In this document: one piece after another, positions 17,625 to 26,451 of the stretch
Layout: each line of letters starts with the position of its first letter
Position numbering within the stretch: the stretch's first letter is position 1
Assembly: GCF_007197755.1 (NCBI RefSeq)
Contig: NZ_CP041636.1
Span: forward strand, 2,020,001-2,084,000
Length of the DNA stretch: 64,000 nt
Reading direction: 5' to 3'
Source: Ferrovibrio terrae
Lineage (GTDB): Bacteria > Pseudomonadota > Alphaproteobacteria > Ferrovibrionales > Ferrovibrionaceae
The notes under the pieces: generated by a model
Database searches by the model: none
Seen by the model: the letters and a program-made list of their open reading frames with translations, nothing else
What the model was told of the DNA's origin: nothing
Position numbers and translations under genes: made by a program

Positions 17625-18536
17625 GTGTATAGCCCCAATGATCCGCGCGCGAGCCTGGCCGCGAAACCGGCCGGCGCGCCGGTGGCGCCGATCACCGCCT
17701 ATGGCGCCTGCGAATATGTGCGCTTCTATGACGAGAAGCAGCGCGACGAGCCCGAGGGCAAGACCTGGTATGCGCGTGGCCAGAATTTTCTGATCGCGAT
17801 CACGGATGCCGTTGAGGGCGCCGTACTGGCACGCGATGCGCAACCAGACGAATATGCCATCATCCTGGATGATCCGAAGCTGGAAGTGGAAATCACCACG
17901 GCAGATGGAGTGCAGCGCGTGAAAGGCGGGTCGCTCGCCTTCATTCCGCCCGGCAAGTCGAGTGTGAAGGTAATCAGGCCCGGTCGCATCGTGCGCATGT
18001 TCACCACGCAGTCGACCGATCTGGCTGCCAAATGCATCAATGCGGCATCATACAAGAATCCGAAGCCTGCCGTGGCGCTGGCCAAGCCCTGGCCGACCCC
18101 GGCGGATGGTTTCAAGCTGCGCGTCTATACGCTGGATGTACCACCGGAGAAGGGCCGCTTCGGGCGTATCTGGCGCTGCACGACCCTGATGATCAACTAC
18201 ATCGATCCGCGCCAGGGTCCGCGCGATCCCACCACGCTGTCGCCGCATCACCACGATGATTTCGAGCAGGGTTCACTGGCGCTGGAAGGTGAGTTCGTCC
18301 ATCACATCCGATGGCCTTGGACTCCGAACAAGCATATCTGGCGCGACGACCAACACGAACTCTGCGGAAGCCCGTCGATTGCCGTCATACCGCCGCCCTC
18401 GATCCATACCACCGAGGCGTGCGGCAAGGGGCTCAACCAGCTCGTCGACCTGTTCTGCCCGCCACGCATGGATTTCTCTCTGAAGCCCGGGTGGGTGCTG
18501 AACGCCGACGATTACCCAATGCCAGAATCGAAGTGA
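17625..18536 (+). CDS. Bicupin-like metal-dependent protein of unknown function
   Basis: 303 residues, GTG start. The C-terminal cupin shows [20 protein letters not shown] (His and Glu ligands) and a later [12 protein letters not shown] histidine; the N-terminal half ([26 protein letters not shown]) is a second, degenerate cupin barrel. The family is unnamed here; plausible roles are an isomerase, lyase or dioxygenase on a small acid. It is followed one base later by the HpcH aldolase, so both should be made together under the palindrome at 17524-17540. Confidence 0.7.
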   Translation: MYSPNDPRASLAAKPAGAPVAPITAYGACEYVRFYDEKQRDEPEGKTWYARGQNFLIAITDAVEGAVLARDAQPDEYAIILDDPKLEVEITTADGVQRVKGGSLAFIPPGKSSVKVIRPGRIVRMFTTQSTDLAAKCINAASYKNPKPAVALAKPWPTPADGFKLRVYTLDVPPEKGRFGRIWRCTTLMINYIDPRQGPRDPTTLSPHHHDDFEQGSLALEGEFVHHIRWPWTPNKHIWRDDQHELCGSPSIAVIPPPSIHTTEACGKGLNQLVDLFCPPRMDFSLKPGWVLNADDYPMPESK

Positions 18537-18537
18537 C

Positions 18538-19302
18538 ATGACAGACGTGCGTTCCTTCCGCCAGCGCATGCTAGCCGGTGATAAACTCGTCGGCACCTTC
18601 CTGAAGACGCCGACCAGCCATGCCACCGAGATCGTCGCCGGCCTGGGGTTCGATTTCGTGGTGATCGACCAGGAACATGCGCCGTTCGACCGCACCACGA
18701 CCGACATCGCGCTGATGGCGGCGCGCGGCAGCAAAATCCCGGCGCTGGTTCGCGTCTCAGGTCCGGACGCGGTGCTCTCCGTGCTCGATTGCGGCGCCAG
18801 TGGCATCCTGATGCCGCATGTCGCAAGCGTGGAATACGCACGTGAGGTGGCGGCGCTCTGCCGTTATCGCGGCGGTCGCCGCGGTTATGCCACCAGCACC
18901 CGCGCTGGCGGCTATACGGCAGTGCCGATGTGGCAGCATATCCGTGCCTCTGACGAGTCCATTGCCGTCGTCGCCCAGATTGAGGACCCGGAAGCGCTGG
19001 ATGAGATCGATGCGATTGCCGCCGTCGAGGGCATCGACTCGCTTTTCATTGGCCGAGGCGACCTGACGGCGGCCTTTGGTAACGAAATGCCCAATCCGCC
19101 TGAAGTCCGTACTGCTGTCGAAAAGATTTGCGCCGCGGCGCGCAGGGTAAACAAACCAGTCAGTGTGTATGTCGGCGCCCGTCCGGAAGCCGAATGGTTG
19201 CGCGACCAGGGTGCGACCACCTTCATCCATAATTCAGACCAGGGCTTCCTGCGCCAGGCGGCCGCCAAGGGCCTGGCCGAGATGCGCGACGTCTTTGGCT
19301 GA
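18538..19302 (+). CDS. HpcH/HpaI family class II aldolase
   Basis: 254 residues. It keeps every catalytic residue known for HpaI: His47 in DQEHAPFD, Arg72, and the metal ligands Glu149 (AQIED) and Asp175 (GRGD). The family cleaves 2-keto-4-hydroxy acids to pyruvate (or oxaloacetate) and an aldehyde. The aldehyde could feed the aldehyde dehydrogenase of the co-regulated BKACE operon (inference). It lies one base from the bicupin gene and 4 bases from the next gene. Confidence 0.92.
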   Translation: MTDVRSFRQRMLAGDKLVGTFLKTPTSHATEIVAGLGFDFVVIDQEHAPFDRTTTDIALMAARGSKIPALVRVSGPDAVLSVLDCGASGILMPHVASVEYAREVAALCRYRGGRRGYATSTRAGGYTAVPMWQHIRASDESIAVVAQIEDPEALDEIDAIAAVEGIDSLFIGRGDLTAAFGNEMPNPPEVRTAVEKICAAARRVNKPVSVYVGARPEAEWLRDQGATTFIHNSDQGFLRQAAAKGLAEMRDVFG

Positions 19303-19306
19303 CGCC

Positions 19307-19948
19307 ATGCAGGAAATCCGCCCCGCCGATCTTGCTGGCGATGCTGCCTACAAGCTGCTCTGCGGTATTGTCGTGCCGCGACCGATCGCCTGGGTCAGCA
19401 CCATGTCAGCGGACGGCGTTTCAAATCTGGCGCCGTTCAGTTGCTTCACCTTCGTGTCGCACACGCCGCCGATGCTGGGCATCAGCATCGGGAGACGACC
19501 GGGTGGTCTGAAGGATACCGCGCGCAACATCCATGAAACACAGGCCTTCGTCGTGCATATTGGCGACGAAACGCTGCTCGATCCACTGCATCGCAGCGGC
19601 GGTGAATTCCCGCCCGACGTGAGCGAGGCCGATCTGCTCGGGCTCGAACTCGTGCCCAGCCGTCTGGTAGCGCCGATGCGGGTGGCCCGAGCCCCGATCG
19701 CCATGGAATGCCGGTTGCACAAGGTGGTCGATTTTGGCAACAACCAGTTCTTTGCTGGCGAAATCCACCTGTTCCATATCCGCGAGGACCTGGTGACGGG
19801 CACCCGGATCGATGCTGCCCGCTTGCGCCCTGTCGCACGCCTGGGCGGACCAAATTATTCCACGCTGGGCGAGATCATCGGCAAGGCGCCCCAGTCTGAA
19901 TCACCGATCGAACAATCCAACCCGCAGAAAAGCGTCGTCAGCGGTTAG
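19307..19948 (+). CDS. Flavin reductase-like (FMN-binding split barrel) protein
   Basis: 213 residues. CGIVVPRPIAWVSTMSADGVSNLAPFSCFT and SHTPPMLGISIGRRPGGLKDTARNI match the flavin reductase-like domain; FNIF-type residues are conserved later in FVVHIGDETL. Such proteins bind FMN and often act as reductase partners or as flavin-dependent oxidoreductases with unknown substrates. The ATG at 19307 starts 4 bases after the aldolase stop. No obvious oxygenase partner sits in this operon. Confidence 0.85.
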   Translation: MQEIRPADLAGDAAYKLLCGIVVPRPIAWVSTMSADGVSNLAPFSCFTFVSHTPPMLGISIGRRPGGLKDTARNIHETQAFVVHIGDETLLDPLHRSGGEFPPDVSEADLLGLELVPSRLVAPMRVARAPIAMECRLHKVVDFGNNQFFAGEIHLFHIREDLVTGTRIDAARLRPVARLGGPNYSTLGEIIGKAPQSESPIEQSNPQKSVVSG

Positions 19949-19981
19949 GGCGCGTTTGACACAGCATCAGGAGGCAGTGCG

Positions 19982-20953
19982 ATGACCGATCCCATTCTTA
20001 TGTTTTCCAAGACCGTCGAAGAGTATTCCGACGCGCCGGATTCGGTGATCGAGGACATTCTGCGTGGCGGTGTCGATCTGCATTGCCATAGCGGCCCGTC
20101 GGTGATGCCGCGCTCGCTCAATCACCTGCAGGCGATCCTGGAAGCGCAGGAGGCTGGCATGCATGCCGTGCTGTTCAAGGATCACTACTATTCTGTCACG
20201 CCGGTAGCAAAATTCCTCGAAGAGACGATGCCGGATCTGCGGATCAATCTTCTAAGCGGCGTAGCACTCAACAATACCGTCGGCGGACTCAACATCTATG
20301 CCGTCGATCACATGCTGAAGCTCGGCGGGCAGATCGTGTGGATGCCGACTTTCAGTGCCGCTAACCATCTGCGCCACGGTCACCGGCATGTCATCCTGCC
20401 GACCAAAGAGCAGATGCTGAAGCCGACCGGCCTGTCGGTGGTTGATGACAAAGGTGACCTGAAGGAAGAGGTCAAGCCAATTCTGGATCTGATCGCCGAG
20501 GCCGATGCCGTTCTGTCGGCTGGCCACCTGCATATCAGTGAAATCTGGCCGCTATTCGATGAAGCGAAGAAGCGTGGCGTGAAACGCCTGCTGGTCAACC
20601 ATCCGACCTTCGTGATCGATGCCACGCTGCGCGACATCAAAGAACTGGTCGGAATGGGTGCCTATATCGAGCATTCCTTCTGCATGTTCATCAACGAGAC
20701 CTACAACAAGAAATTCACCGGCGAGCAACTCAAACAGCTGATCGAGGCGGCTGGTGTCGATCACACGATCCTGGGTTCCGATCTGGGCCAGGCGAAGAAT
20801 CCACATCCGGTCGCGGGTTTCCGCGCCGTGATCCGGCTTTGCCTCGGACTTGGCTACAACGAAACCGAAATCCGCAAGATGATCGGACAGAATGCCTGCA
20901 AGCTGATGGGATTGCAGGAACCAGAACTGCGAGTGGTGGATGCGGCCAAGTGA
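19982..20953 (+). CDS. DUF6282-type metal-dependent hydrolase (amidohydrolase-like)
   Basis: 323 residues. GGVDLHCHSGPS gives the HxH metal motif (H34, H36). Further likely ligands are the His in FKDHYYSVTP, HLHISEI, VNHPTF and the Asp in ILGSDLGQ, a full TIM-barrel metallohydrolase set. The family is uncharacterised; by fold it hydrolyses a C-N or lactone bond. It is the last gene of the IclR-controlled operon, 33 bases after the flavin reductase, with a possible ribosome site AGGAGG at 19969-19974. Confidence 0.8.
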   Translation: MTDPILMFSKTVEEYSDAPDSVIEDILRGGVDLHCHSGPSVMPRSLNHLQAILEAQEAGMHAVLFKDHYYSVTPVAKFLEETMPDLRINLLSGVALNNTVGGLNIYAVDHMLKLGGQIVWMPTFSAANHLRHGHRHVILPTKEQMLKPTGLSVVDDKGDLKEEVKPILDLIAEADAVLSAGHLHISEIWPLFDEAKKRGVKRLLVNHPTFVIDATLRDIKELVGMGAYIEHSFCMFINETYNKKFTGEQLKQLIEAAGVDHTILGSDLGQAKNPHPVAGFRAVIRLCLGLGYNETEIRKMIGQNACKLMGLQEPELRVVDAAK

Positions 20954-20969
20954 GGGATCGCCCCGGGCG

Positions 20970-22226
20970 TCAGGGGCGTCGCAGGATCTGTGCCGGCTCG
21001 CGCCGCACGGTCTGGCGGCCATTCTTAAACACCATGCAGGGCTCGGCCAGTTCAGCCAGCGCGTCGCTCGGCTGCGCGCTGTCGAGCACCACGAGATCGG
21101 CCGGGTTGCCGACGGCGATTCCATAGTCGGACAGTTTCATCAGTCGCGCCGGCAGATGCGTCACCAGGTCGAGACAGGCTGCGAAATCGTCCGGATCCAT
21201 CTGCGCCACATTCGCGTAGAAATTGGCCATTCGCAGCAGGGATGCATCGCCGAACGGCGTGAAAGGGTTCAGCACATTGTTGGTGGCGATCGAACAGGTC
21301 ACGCCCAGCTGGACCAGACGGTGCGCCGGGGTCAGGCCGCGCGGTACGTTATGGCTGGCATTGCGACCGGTTAAGTAAAGGTCAGTGGCTGGCAGCACCG
21401 TGAGTGCCACGCCGCTCTCGGCCAGCAGTCGCGCCGCCGCCGCCAAGTCTTCCGGCGGCAGAGCCGAAAGTTTCGTGACATGGCCGATGGCCACGCGACC
21501 CTGCCAGCCATGCGCGACGGTCTGCCGGCAGACCTCGTCCAGATGACGCCAGGACGGGTTGAGGTCGAAATCGAGGTGGAAGTCGAGATCGACATCAAAG
21601 TTCCGTGCCAGTGCAAACAGCCGCGCGATCTGGGCCTCAGGATCGCTGTCGGTGTAGGGGCAGCCGCCGAGCAGGTCAGCGCCATCTTTCAGCGCCGCCA
21701 CCAGCAGATCCTCGGTGCCGGGATCGTTGGTCAGGCCTTCCTGGGGGAAGACGCAAATCTGCAGGTCGATCGCCCAGGCGTAATCCTGTTTCAGTTTCCT
21801 GATTGCTGCGAAGCTGCGCAGCTCGACACGTGGATCGACCTCGACATGGGTGCGCATCCGGGTCGTGCCTTTGACGATGGCCATGTCCAGCACGCGGGCG
21901 CCACGGGCATAGACATCCTCCTCGGTGAAGCCGCGTTTCAGCTCCGAGACCGCGCGGATCGCCGCCGACAGGTCGCCGCCATGCCCGGCCTCGGAATGCG
22001 CGTGGCCGCAGCGGCCGAGCAGGCAGGCTTTGTCGAGATGCACATGGGTATCGACGAAACCGGGCAGCACGGCCCGACCCGCCGCCTCGCAAACCAGGGT
22101 GGCCGGCGTCTGAAGCTGCCCGAGAGCGGCAATCCGGCCCCCGCGGATGCCGATATCGACCGGCACGGCGGCGTCGGCCAGGCGGGCCTGGCGCAGAATC
22201 AGGTCGAAGGCAGCATCTGACGACAT
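20970..22226 (-). CDS. Amidohydrolase, cytosine deaminase / AtzC-like
   Basis: 418 residues. LPGFVDTHVHLDKACL gives the HxH zinc motif (H61, H63) with the HLDK signature of the cytosine deaminase/N-isopropylammelide hydrolase branch; IGHVTKL supplies another His and TNNVLNPFTPFGD the acidic residue. The expected chemistry is hydrolytic deamination or dealkylation at a ring or amidine carbon. The start at 22226 (MSSDAAFD) is chosen because longer versions cross the palindrome at 22280-22297. It is convergent with the DUF6282 gene and divergent from the SnoaL-type gene. Confidence 0.85.
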   Translation of the reverse strand: MSSDAAFDLILRQARLADAAVPVDIGIRGGRIAALGQLQTPATLVCEAAGRAVLPGFVDTHVHLDKACLLGRCGHAHSEAGHGGDLSAAIRAVSELKRGFTEEDVYARGARVLDMAIVKGTTRMRTHVEVDPRVELRSFAAIRKLKQDYAWAIDLQICVFPQEGLTNDPGTEDLLVAALKDGADLLGGCPYTDSDPEAQIARLFALARNFDVDLDFHLDFDLNPSWRHLDEVCRQTVAHGWQGRVAIGHVTKLSALPPEDLAAAARLLAESGVALTVLPATDLYLTGRNASHNVPRGLTPAHRLVQLGVTCSIATNNVLNPFTPFGDASLLRMANFYANVAQMDPDDFAACLDLVTHLPARLMKLSDYGIAVGNPADLVVLDSAQPSDALAELAEPCMVFKNGRQTVRREPAQILRRP

Positions 22227-22279
22227 TTTTGGCACTCGTATTTGCGGCTTGCAGGCCGGAGCTGGGCGACTATAGTGCG

Positions 22280-22297
22280 TAAAGTGTATGCACTTTA
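22280..22297. promoter_or_regulatory. GntR-type operator in divergent promoter
   Basis: TAAAGTGTATGCACTTTA has perfect 7-base arms around TATG. It lies between the amidohydrolase (minus) and the SnoaL-type gene (plus), and its TGTATGCA core recurs at the gntR/ABC promoter and at the atzF promoter. Confidence 0.65.
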
Positions 22298-22347
22298 TGG
22301 GCCAGCCTTTGCCCAAGCAAGCCAAGCCCTCGACCGGGAGCCAGATT

Positions 22348-22770
22348 GTGAATTCCTTCGCCAGACAGACCCTGCCGGATGCCGAGCCAGACGCTGAGAT
22401 CGTGCGCGCCTATCTCGAGGCCTCGATGGCGCCGGATCCGGACCGTGCCGCCACCTACATGCTGCCCGGCACCAGGATTACCTTCACCGGCGGCAGGGTC
22501 TTCGACCATCCGCGTGGGCCGACCGGTTTCAATGCTGGTCGCTATCGCTGGGTAAAAAAGCGCATGGACCGCTTCGATGTCTGCCCGGGCGAGGGCGAGA
22601 CTGTGGTCTACAGCGTCGGCACGCTCTATGGCGAATGGCCTGACGGTACGCCTTTCGAAGGCAACCGCTATGTCGACCGCTTCGTGGTGCGCGATGGCAA
22701 GATCGTCGCCATGGATGTGTGGAACGACAGCGCCGAACGCATTCTCACCCGCAAGGGTATCGAGGCCTGA
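22348..22770 (+). CDS. SnoaL/NTF2-like protein of unknown function
   Basis: 140 residues. The pattern AEIVRAYLEASMAPDPDRAATYM...VYSVGTLYGEWPDGTPFEGNRYVDRFVVRDGKIVAMDVWNDSAERIL is that of the NTF2-like cone fold (SnoaL type). Members are small isomerases, hydrolases or decarboxylases with few conserved residues. The GTG at 22348 with GGGAG at 22335-22339 is preferred: an in-frame ATG at 22288 lies inside the operator. It probably acts in the same pathway as the divergent amidohydrolase. Confidence 0.7.
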   Translation: MNSFARQTLPDAEPDAEIVRAYLEASMAPDPDRAATYMLPGTRITFTGGRVFDHPRGPTGFNAGRYRWVKKRMDRFDVCPGEGETVVYSVGTLYGEWPDGTPFEGNRYVDRFVVRDGKIVAMDVWNDSAERILTRKGIEA

Positions 22771-22791
22771 GCCTTCGCTGCGACAAAGCCG

Positions 22792-23544
22792 TCAGGCGGC
22801 ACTACGGCGCGGCTTCTGTGGCGTCGGTTCGATTTCGTCGGCATAGGGTGCCAGGATATCGACCAGATCCTGGCTGCGCTGCTTCGATGGCGCGACCAGC
22901 GCACGGCTGGCTACAGCGTCCAAATGGTGATGCATCATGGACATAACGTCGTCGGTGCGCCCGCTGGCCAGTGCATCGATGATGGCGCGATGCTCGGTAA
23001 TGCCGCATTCCGATGAATGCGGCCGGCTGAACGTCGAGAGCGTCAGGCAGCAGCGATAGGCCACCTCGCTGACATAGCGGGTGAGGATCGGACTGCTGGT
23101 CATCTGCGCCAGCAAGATATGGAATTCGGTGGCGAGACGGATCGAGATCGCGTCCGGTCCGTTACGCGCAGCATCTTCCTTGTCGACATGGGCCTTCAGT
23201 TCGGCAAGCTGCGTCTTGCTGAGATGACCGGCGAGTTGGCGCACCACCAGCCGCTCCAGCTCCATGCGCACATCGAAAGTGGTGCGCGCTTCCTGCCAGC
23301 TAGGCGTCGCCACCACCGCAATGCGGTTGCGCCGCAACTCGACCAGGCCCTCGGCCGCAAGCTGTCCAAGTGCCTGGCGCGCGATGGTGCGGCTGACGCC
23401 GAAGCGTTCCCCCAGCGCGTCCTCGGGGAGTTTGGCGCCCGGTTCAAGCGCCTGTTCGATAATGGCGCGGCGAAGCGCGCGACAGATGGTACCGACCTTG
23501 TCCTCGGCAGGTTCGCGCTGCCTCTTGGCACTGCTCTTGGCCAT
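22792..23544 (-). CDS. GntR family regulator with FCD domain
   Basis: 250 residues. The N-terminal winged helix (PEDALGERFGVSRTIARQALGQLAAEGLVEL) is followed by an FCD ligand-binding domain (LERLVVRQLAGHLSK, then EFHILLAQ, HRAIIDAL and HHHLDAV carrying the metal/ligand histidines). It sits between the SnoaL-type gene and the divergent ABC transporter operon, and its promoter region holds two copies of the TGTATGCA motif. It probably represses those genes and responds to a carboxylate effector. Confidence 0.92.
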   Translation of the reverse strand: MAKSSAKRQREPAEDKVGTICRALRRAIIEQALEPGAKLPEDALGERFGVSRTIARQALGQLAAEGLVELRRNRIAVVATPSWQEARTTFDVRMELERLVVRQLAGHLSKTQLAELKAHVDKEDAARNGPDAISIRLATEFHILLAQMTSSPILTRYVSEVAYRCCLTLSTFSRPHSSECGITEHRAIIDALASGRTDDVMSMMHHHLDAVASRALVAPSKQRSQDLVDILAPYADEIEPTPQKPRRSAA

Positions 23545-23587
23545 TTCACTGGTCTCTGACTGCTGGGCCAGGCGGTTGCCCGGTGTT

Positions 23588-23719
23588 CATTCTGTATGCA
23601 CTTTATCGGGCAGACTGCATAACAAAGCGCCGCACAATAGTGCGAGTCACCATACTGCCGGGGCGGGAAAGGGTCAATATAAGCCCGGCTAGCGTGGCAT
23701 TAAGATTGCATACACTTTC
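23588..23719. promoter_or_regulatory. Two GntR-type operator half/full sites in gntR-ABC promoter
   Basis: GTATGCACTTTA at 23594-23605 (context TTCTGTATGCACTTTA) and, on the opposite strand, AAAGTGTATGCA at 23707-23718 match 12 bases each of the palindrome at 22280-22297. The second ends five bases before the ATPase start codon, so binding there would directly block initiation of the ABC operon. Confidence 0.6.
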
Positions 23720-23723
23720 ATCC

Positions 23724-24584
23724 ATGAACAGCATGCAGACATCGGCTGGCCTGACGGCGGCCGGAAGCATCGAACCGCTGCGGGCCATCGAACTGTCCGG
23801 CGCGGCGGTCACCTTCGGCCGTGGCGACAAGGCGGTACCCGCCCTGTCGGAAACCACGCTCCGCATCGCCGATGGCGAATTCGTCGCCCTGGTCGGTCCA
23901 TCCGGCTGCGGCAAGTCGACGATTCTGCGGCTGGCGAGCGGGCTGGTGCAACCGACCAGCGGTGCCGTCATCGTCGGTGGCCGTGAGGTGGCAGCCAAGG
24001 CGCTGCGCATCGGCATGGCCTTCCAGAATCCGACCATGCTGCCGTGGATGACGATCGAGCAGAACATCATGCTGCCGCTCAAGATCGTCGAACCCTATCG
24101 CTCGGACTATCGCCGCAAGCGCCGTACCACCTTTCGAGACAAGGCCTATGCCCTGCTGGACCAGGTCGGCCTCAAGGGTTTCGGCAAGCATTTTCCCTGG
24201 CAACTCTCCGGCGGCATGCTGCAGCGCGCCAATCTTTGCCGCGCGCTGATCCATGAACCCCGCCTGCTGCTGCTGGACGAACCGTTCGGTGCCCTCGACC
24301 AGTTCACCCGCGAAGAGCTTTGGGCGATCATGCAGGACCTCTGGATGACACACCGGCCAACTGTTCTGCTGGTGACGCATGACCTGCGTGAGGCCGGCTT
24401 CCTGGCCAGCCGAATCTGTGTGATGAGCGCGCGGCCCGGCCGCATCATCGACGACAGCGCGGTGGAATTCGCCCGCCCGCGCACCATCGCCATGACCTTC
24501 GAACCGGATTTCGTGACGCTGAACCAGCGCCTGCGCGAACTGATCGTCCATACGCGGAGCGCGCCTGGAGCGGGAGAGGTCTGA
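23724..24584 (+). CDS. ABC transporter ATPase (SsuB/TauB type)
   Basis: 286 residues from the ATG at 23724 (a second ATG at 23733 is possible). Walker A GPSGCGKST, signature LSGGMLQRANL, Walker B LLLLDEPFGALD and the switch histidine in LLVTHDLREA are intact. It belongs to the nitrate/sulfonate/taurine uptake family. The permease gene begins 2 bases after the stop. Start choice is uncertain because no strong ribosome site is visible: the region is taken up by the GntR site. Confidence 0.92.
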   Translation: MNSMQTSAGLTAAGSIEPLRAIELSGAAVTFGRGDKAVPALSETTLRIADGEFVALVGPSGCGKSTILRLASGLVQPTSGAVIVGGREVAAKALRIGMAFQNPTMLPWMTIEQNIMLPLKIVEPYRSDYRRKRRTTFRDKAYALLDQVGLKGFGKHFPWQLSGGMLQRANLCRALIHEPRLLLLDEPFGALDQFTREELWAIMQDLWMTHRPTVLLVTHDLREAGFLASRICVMSARPGRIIDDSAVEFARPRTIAMTFEPDFVTLNQRLRELIVHTRSAPGAGEV

Positions 24585-24586
24585 CC

Positions 24587-25357
24587 ATGCCAACAAATCT
24601 GCGCCAGAAAGTCTGGTCCTTCGGACTGATCGTACTGTTCTTCGTTGGCTGGGAAGTATTTTGCCTGGCCAGCGGTATGTCAGACCTGATCCTGCCGCGT
24701 CCGTCGCAGGTGGTGGAAACGCTGATCAACCGCTTCCCGGTCCTGTGGCCACATATCATCCGCACCATTTACACCACACTGCTCGGATTTGCGCTTGGCG
24801 TTGCACTCGGCGTGGTGCTGGGGGCGATGATCGGTGTGTCGCGGGTGGCTTACGATACGGCCTATCCACTGCTGATCGGTTTTTCCTCGATCCCGAAAGT
24901 CGCAGTGGTGCCGATCTTCGTGCTGTGGTTCGGCTCGGGCGAAGTGCCGGCGATCCTCACCTCGATCTCGATCTGCTTTTTTCCCATCGTGGTCAACATT
25001 GCCACCGGCCTCGCCACCACCGAGCCGGAAATGGAAGATGTGCTGAAGGCGCTGGGCGCCAGCAAGTTCGACATCCTGTGGAATGTCGGCCTGCCGCGTA
25101 CGATGCCCTTCTTCTTCGCCTCGTTGAAAGTGGCGATCACCTATGCCTTCGTCGGCACCGTGCTGTCCGAAACTGTCGCCTCCAACCGCGGCATCGGCAA
25201 CGTGATGATGACGGCGTCTTCCAACTTCAACGTGCCGCTGGTGTTCGCCGGCCTGTTCATTCTCGCGGGCCTGGGCGTGCTGCTTTACCTGCTGTTTTCG
25301 CTGATCGAGGGGCGCGTCACCGGTTGGGCCACGCGTAAGAACGACATCGCGGTTTGA
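24587..25357 (+). CDS. ABC transporter permease (SsuC/TauC type)
   Basis: 256 residues with about six membrane helices. It carries the EAA-type loop in EPEMEDVLKALGASKFDILWNVGLPRTMPFFFASLK. It is the membrane subunit for the ATPase 2 bases upstream and the binding protein downstream. The substrate type (sulfonate, nitrate, pyrimidine, thiamine precursor) is not decided by the sequence; the amidohydrolase neighbours favour an N-heterocycle or ureido compound. Confidence 0.93.
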   Translation: MPTNLRQKVWSFGLIVLFFVGWEVFCLASGMSDLILPRPSQVVETLINRFPVLWPHIIRTIYTTLLGFALGVALGVVLGAMIGVSRVAYDTAYPLLIGFSSIPKVAVVPIFVLWFGSGEVPAILTSISICFFPIVVNIATGLATTEPEMEDVLKALGASKFDILWNVGLPRTMPFFFASLKVAITYAFVGTVLSETVASNRGIGNVMMTASSNFNVPLVFAGLFILAGLGVLLYLLFSLIEGRVTGWATRKNDIAV

Positions 25358-25406
25358 TCGCCGCACCAGATTTTTCGCTGACTGGGTTCACACGAGGAGG
25401 ACGGAC

Positions 25407-26432
25407 ATGTTTTCAAAGCTGACAGCACTGGTCATGGGCGGCATGCTGGTTGCCGGTTCCGCCATGGCGCAGGATACTAATATCAAGTTCACCCTGGGCT
25501 GGAAGACCCAGGGCAGCGATGCGGCCTATCTGCTGGCGTTGGAAAAGGGCTACTTCAAGGCCGAAGGCCTGAACGTGGTGATCGACCAGGGCGAAGGCTC
25601 GGGCGCCACAGTCACCCGCATCATGTCGGGCGCCTATGACGCCGGCTTCGGCGATGTCAATGCCATCATCCAGAACGCCTCGACGCGGCCGCAGGACTCG
25701 CCGGTCATGGTTTACCAGATGTGGAACCAGCCGCCTTTCACCATCGGCGTCAAGAAAAGCAGTGGCATCAACACGATCAAGGACCTGGAAGGCCGAACCC
25801 TGGGCGGATCCCAGGGCACGCCGACCATGCGCCTGCTGCCGGTTTTCGTGCGCAAAAACGGCCTGGACGCCAGCAAGATCAAGACGACCAACATGGCGCC
25901 GAACCTGCAGGAGCCAATGCTGATCAAGGGCGATGTCGATGGCGTGCTCGTGTTCAACATCACCAGCTACTTCAACCTGGTGCTGAACCGCCAGGATCCG
26001 GACAAGGACTACAAGTGGTTCAACTTTGGCGACTACGGCATGGATCTGTATTCCAACGGCATGATGGTGTCGCGCAAGCTGATCCAGACCAATCCGAAGG
26101 CGGTCGCTGGCCTGGTGCGTGCCGTCAACAAGGCGATGCTGGAAATCGGCAAGGACCAGAATCTGGGCATGACCGCGGTCGCCAAGTATGACAACCTGGT
26201 CGATATTCCGGTCGAGAAGCGTCGCCTGCAGTACTCCTTCGATAACCTGATCGTCTCGCCCGAGATGAAGGAAATCGGCATCGGCGACATCAAGGATGAC
26301 CGCATGGCCCGTGCCATTGCCATCGTGGTGGAAGGCTACCAGCTGGAGCGCGCTCCAGCCGTGTCGGAAGTCTTCTCCCGCGAATTCCTGCCGCCGAAAA
26401 GTGAGCGCGCACTCACCTATACCAAGAACTAA
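25407..26432 (+). CDS. ABC transporter substrate-binding protein (NMT1/SsuA-like)
   Basis: 341 residues with a signal peptide (LTALVMGGMLVAGSAMAQ). KFTLGWKTQGSDAAYLLALEKGYFKAEGLNV is the NMT1/THI5-like opening, and VIDQGEGSGATVTRIMSGAYDAGFGDVNA the ligand loop. Relatives bind taurine, sulfonates, nitrate, or pyrimidine and hydroxymethylpyrimidine compounds. A strong GAGGAGGA ribosome site lies at 25394-25401. Third gene of the ABC operon, followed by an amidohydrolase. Confidence 0.92.
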   Translation: MFSKLTALVMGGMLVAGSAMAQDTNIKFTLGWKTQGSDAAYLLALEKGYFKAEGLNVVIDQGEGSGATVTRIMSGAYDAGFGDVNAIIQNASTRPQDSPVMVYQMWNQPPFTIGVKKSSGINTIKDLEGRTLGGSQGTPTMRLLPVFVRKNGLDASKIKTTNMAPNLQEPMLIKGDVDGVLVFNITSYFNLVLNRQDPDKDYKWFNFGDYGMDLYSNGMMVSRKLIQTNPKAVAGLVRAVNKAMLEIGKDQNLGMTAVAKYDNLVDIPVEKRRLQYSFDNLIVSPEMKEIGIGDIKDDRMARAIAIVVEGYQLERAPAVSEVFSREFLPPKSERALTYTKN

Positions 26433-26451
26433 GGGCGCGGAGAGGCAGCGC

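Noticed and set aside
22288-22347. Upstream ATG extension of the SnoaL-type gene
   Set aside because: The ATG lies within the GntR-type palindrome, and a GTG with a ribosome site 60 bases later fits better.
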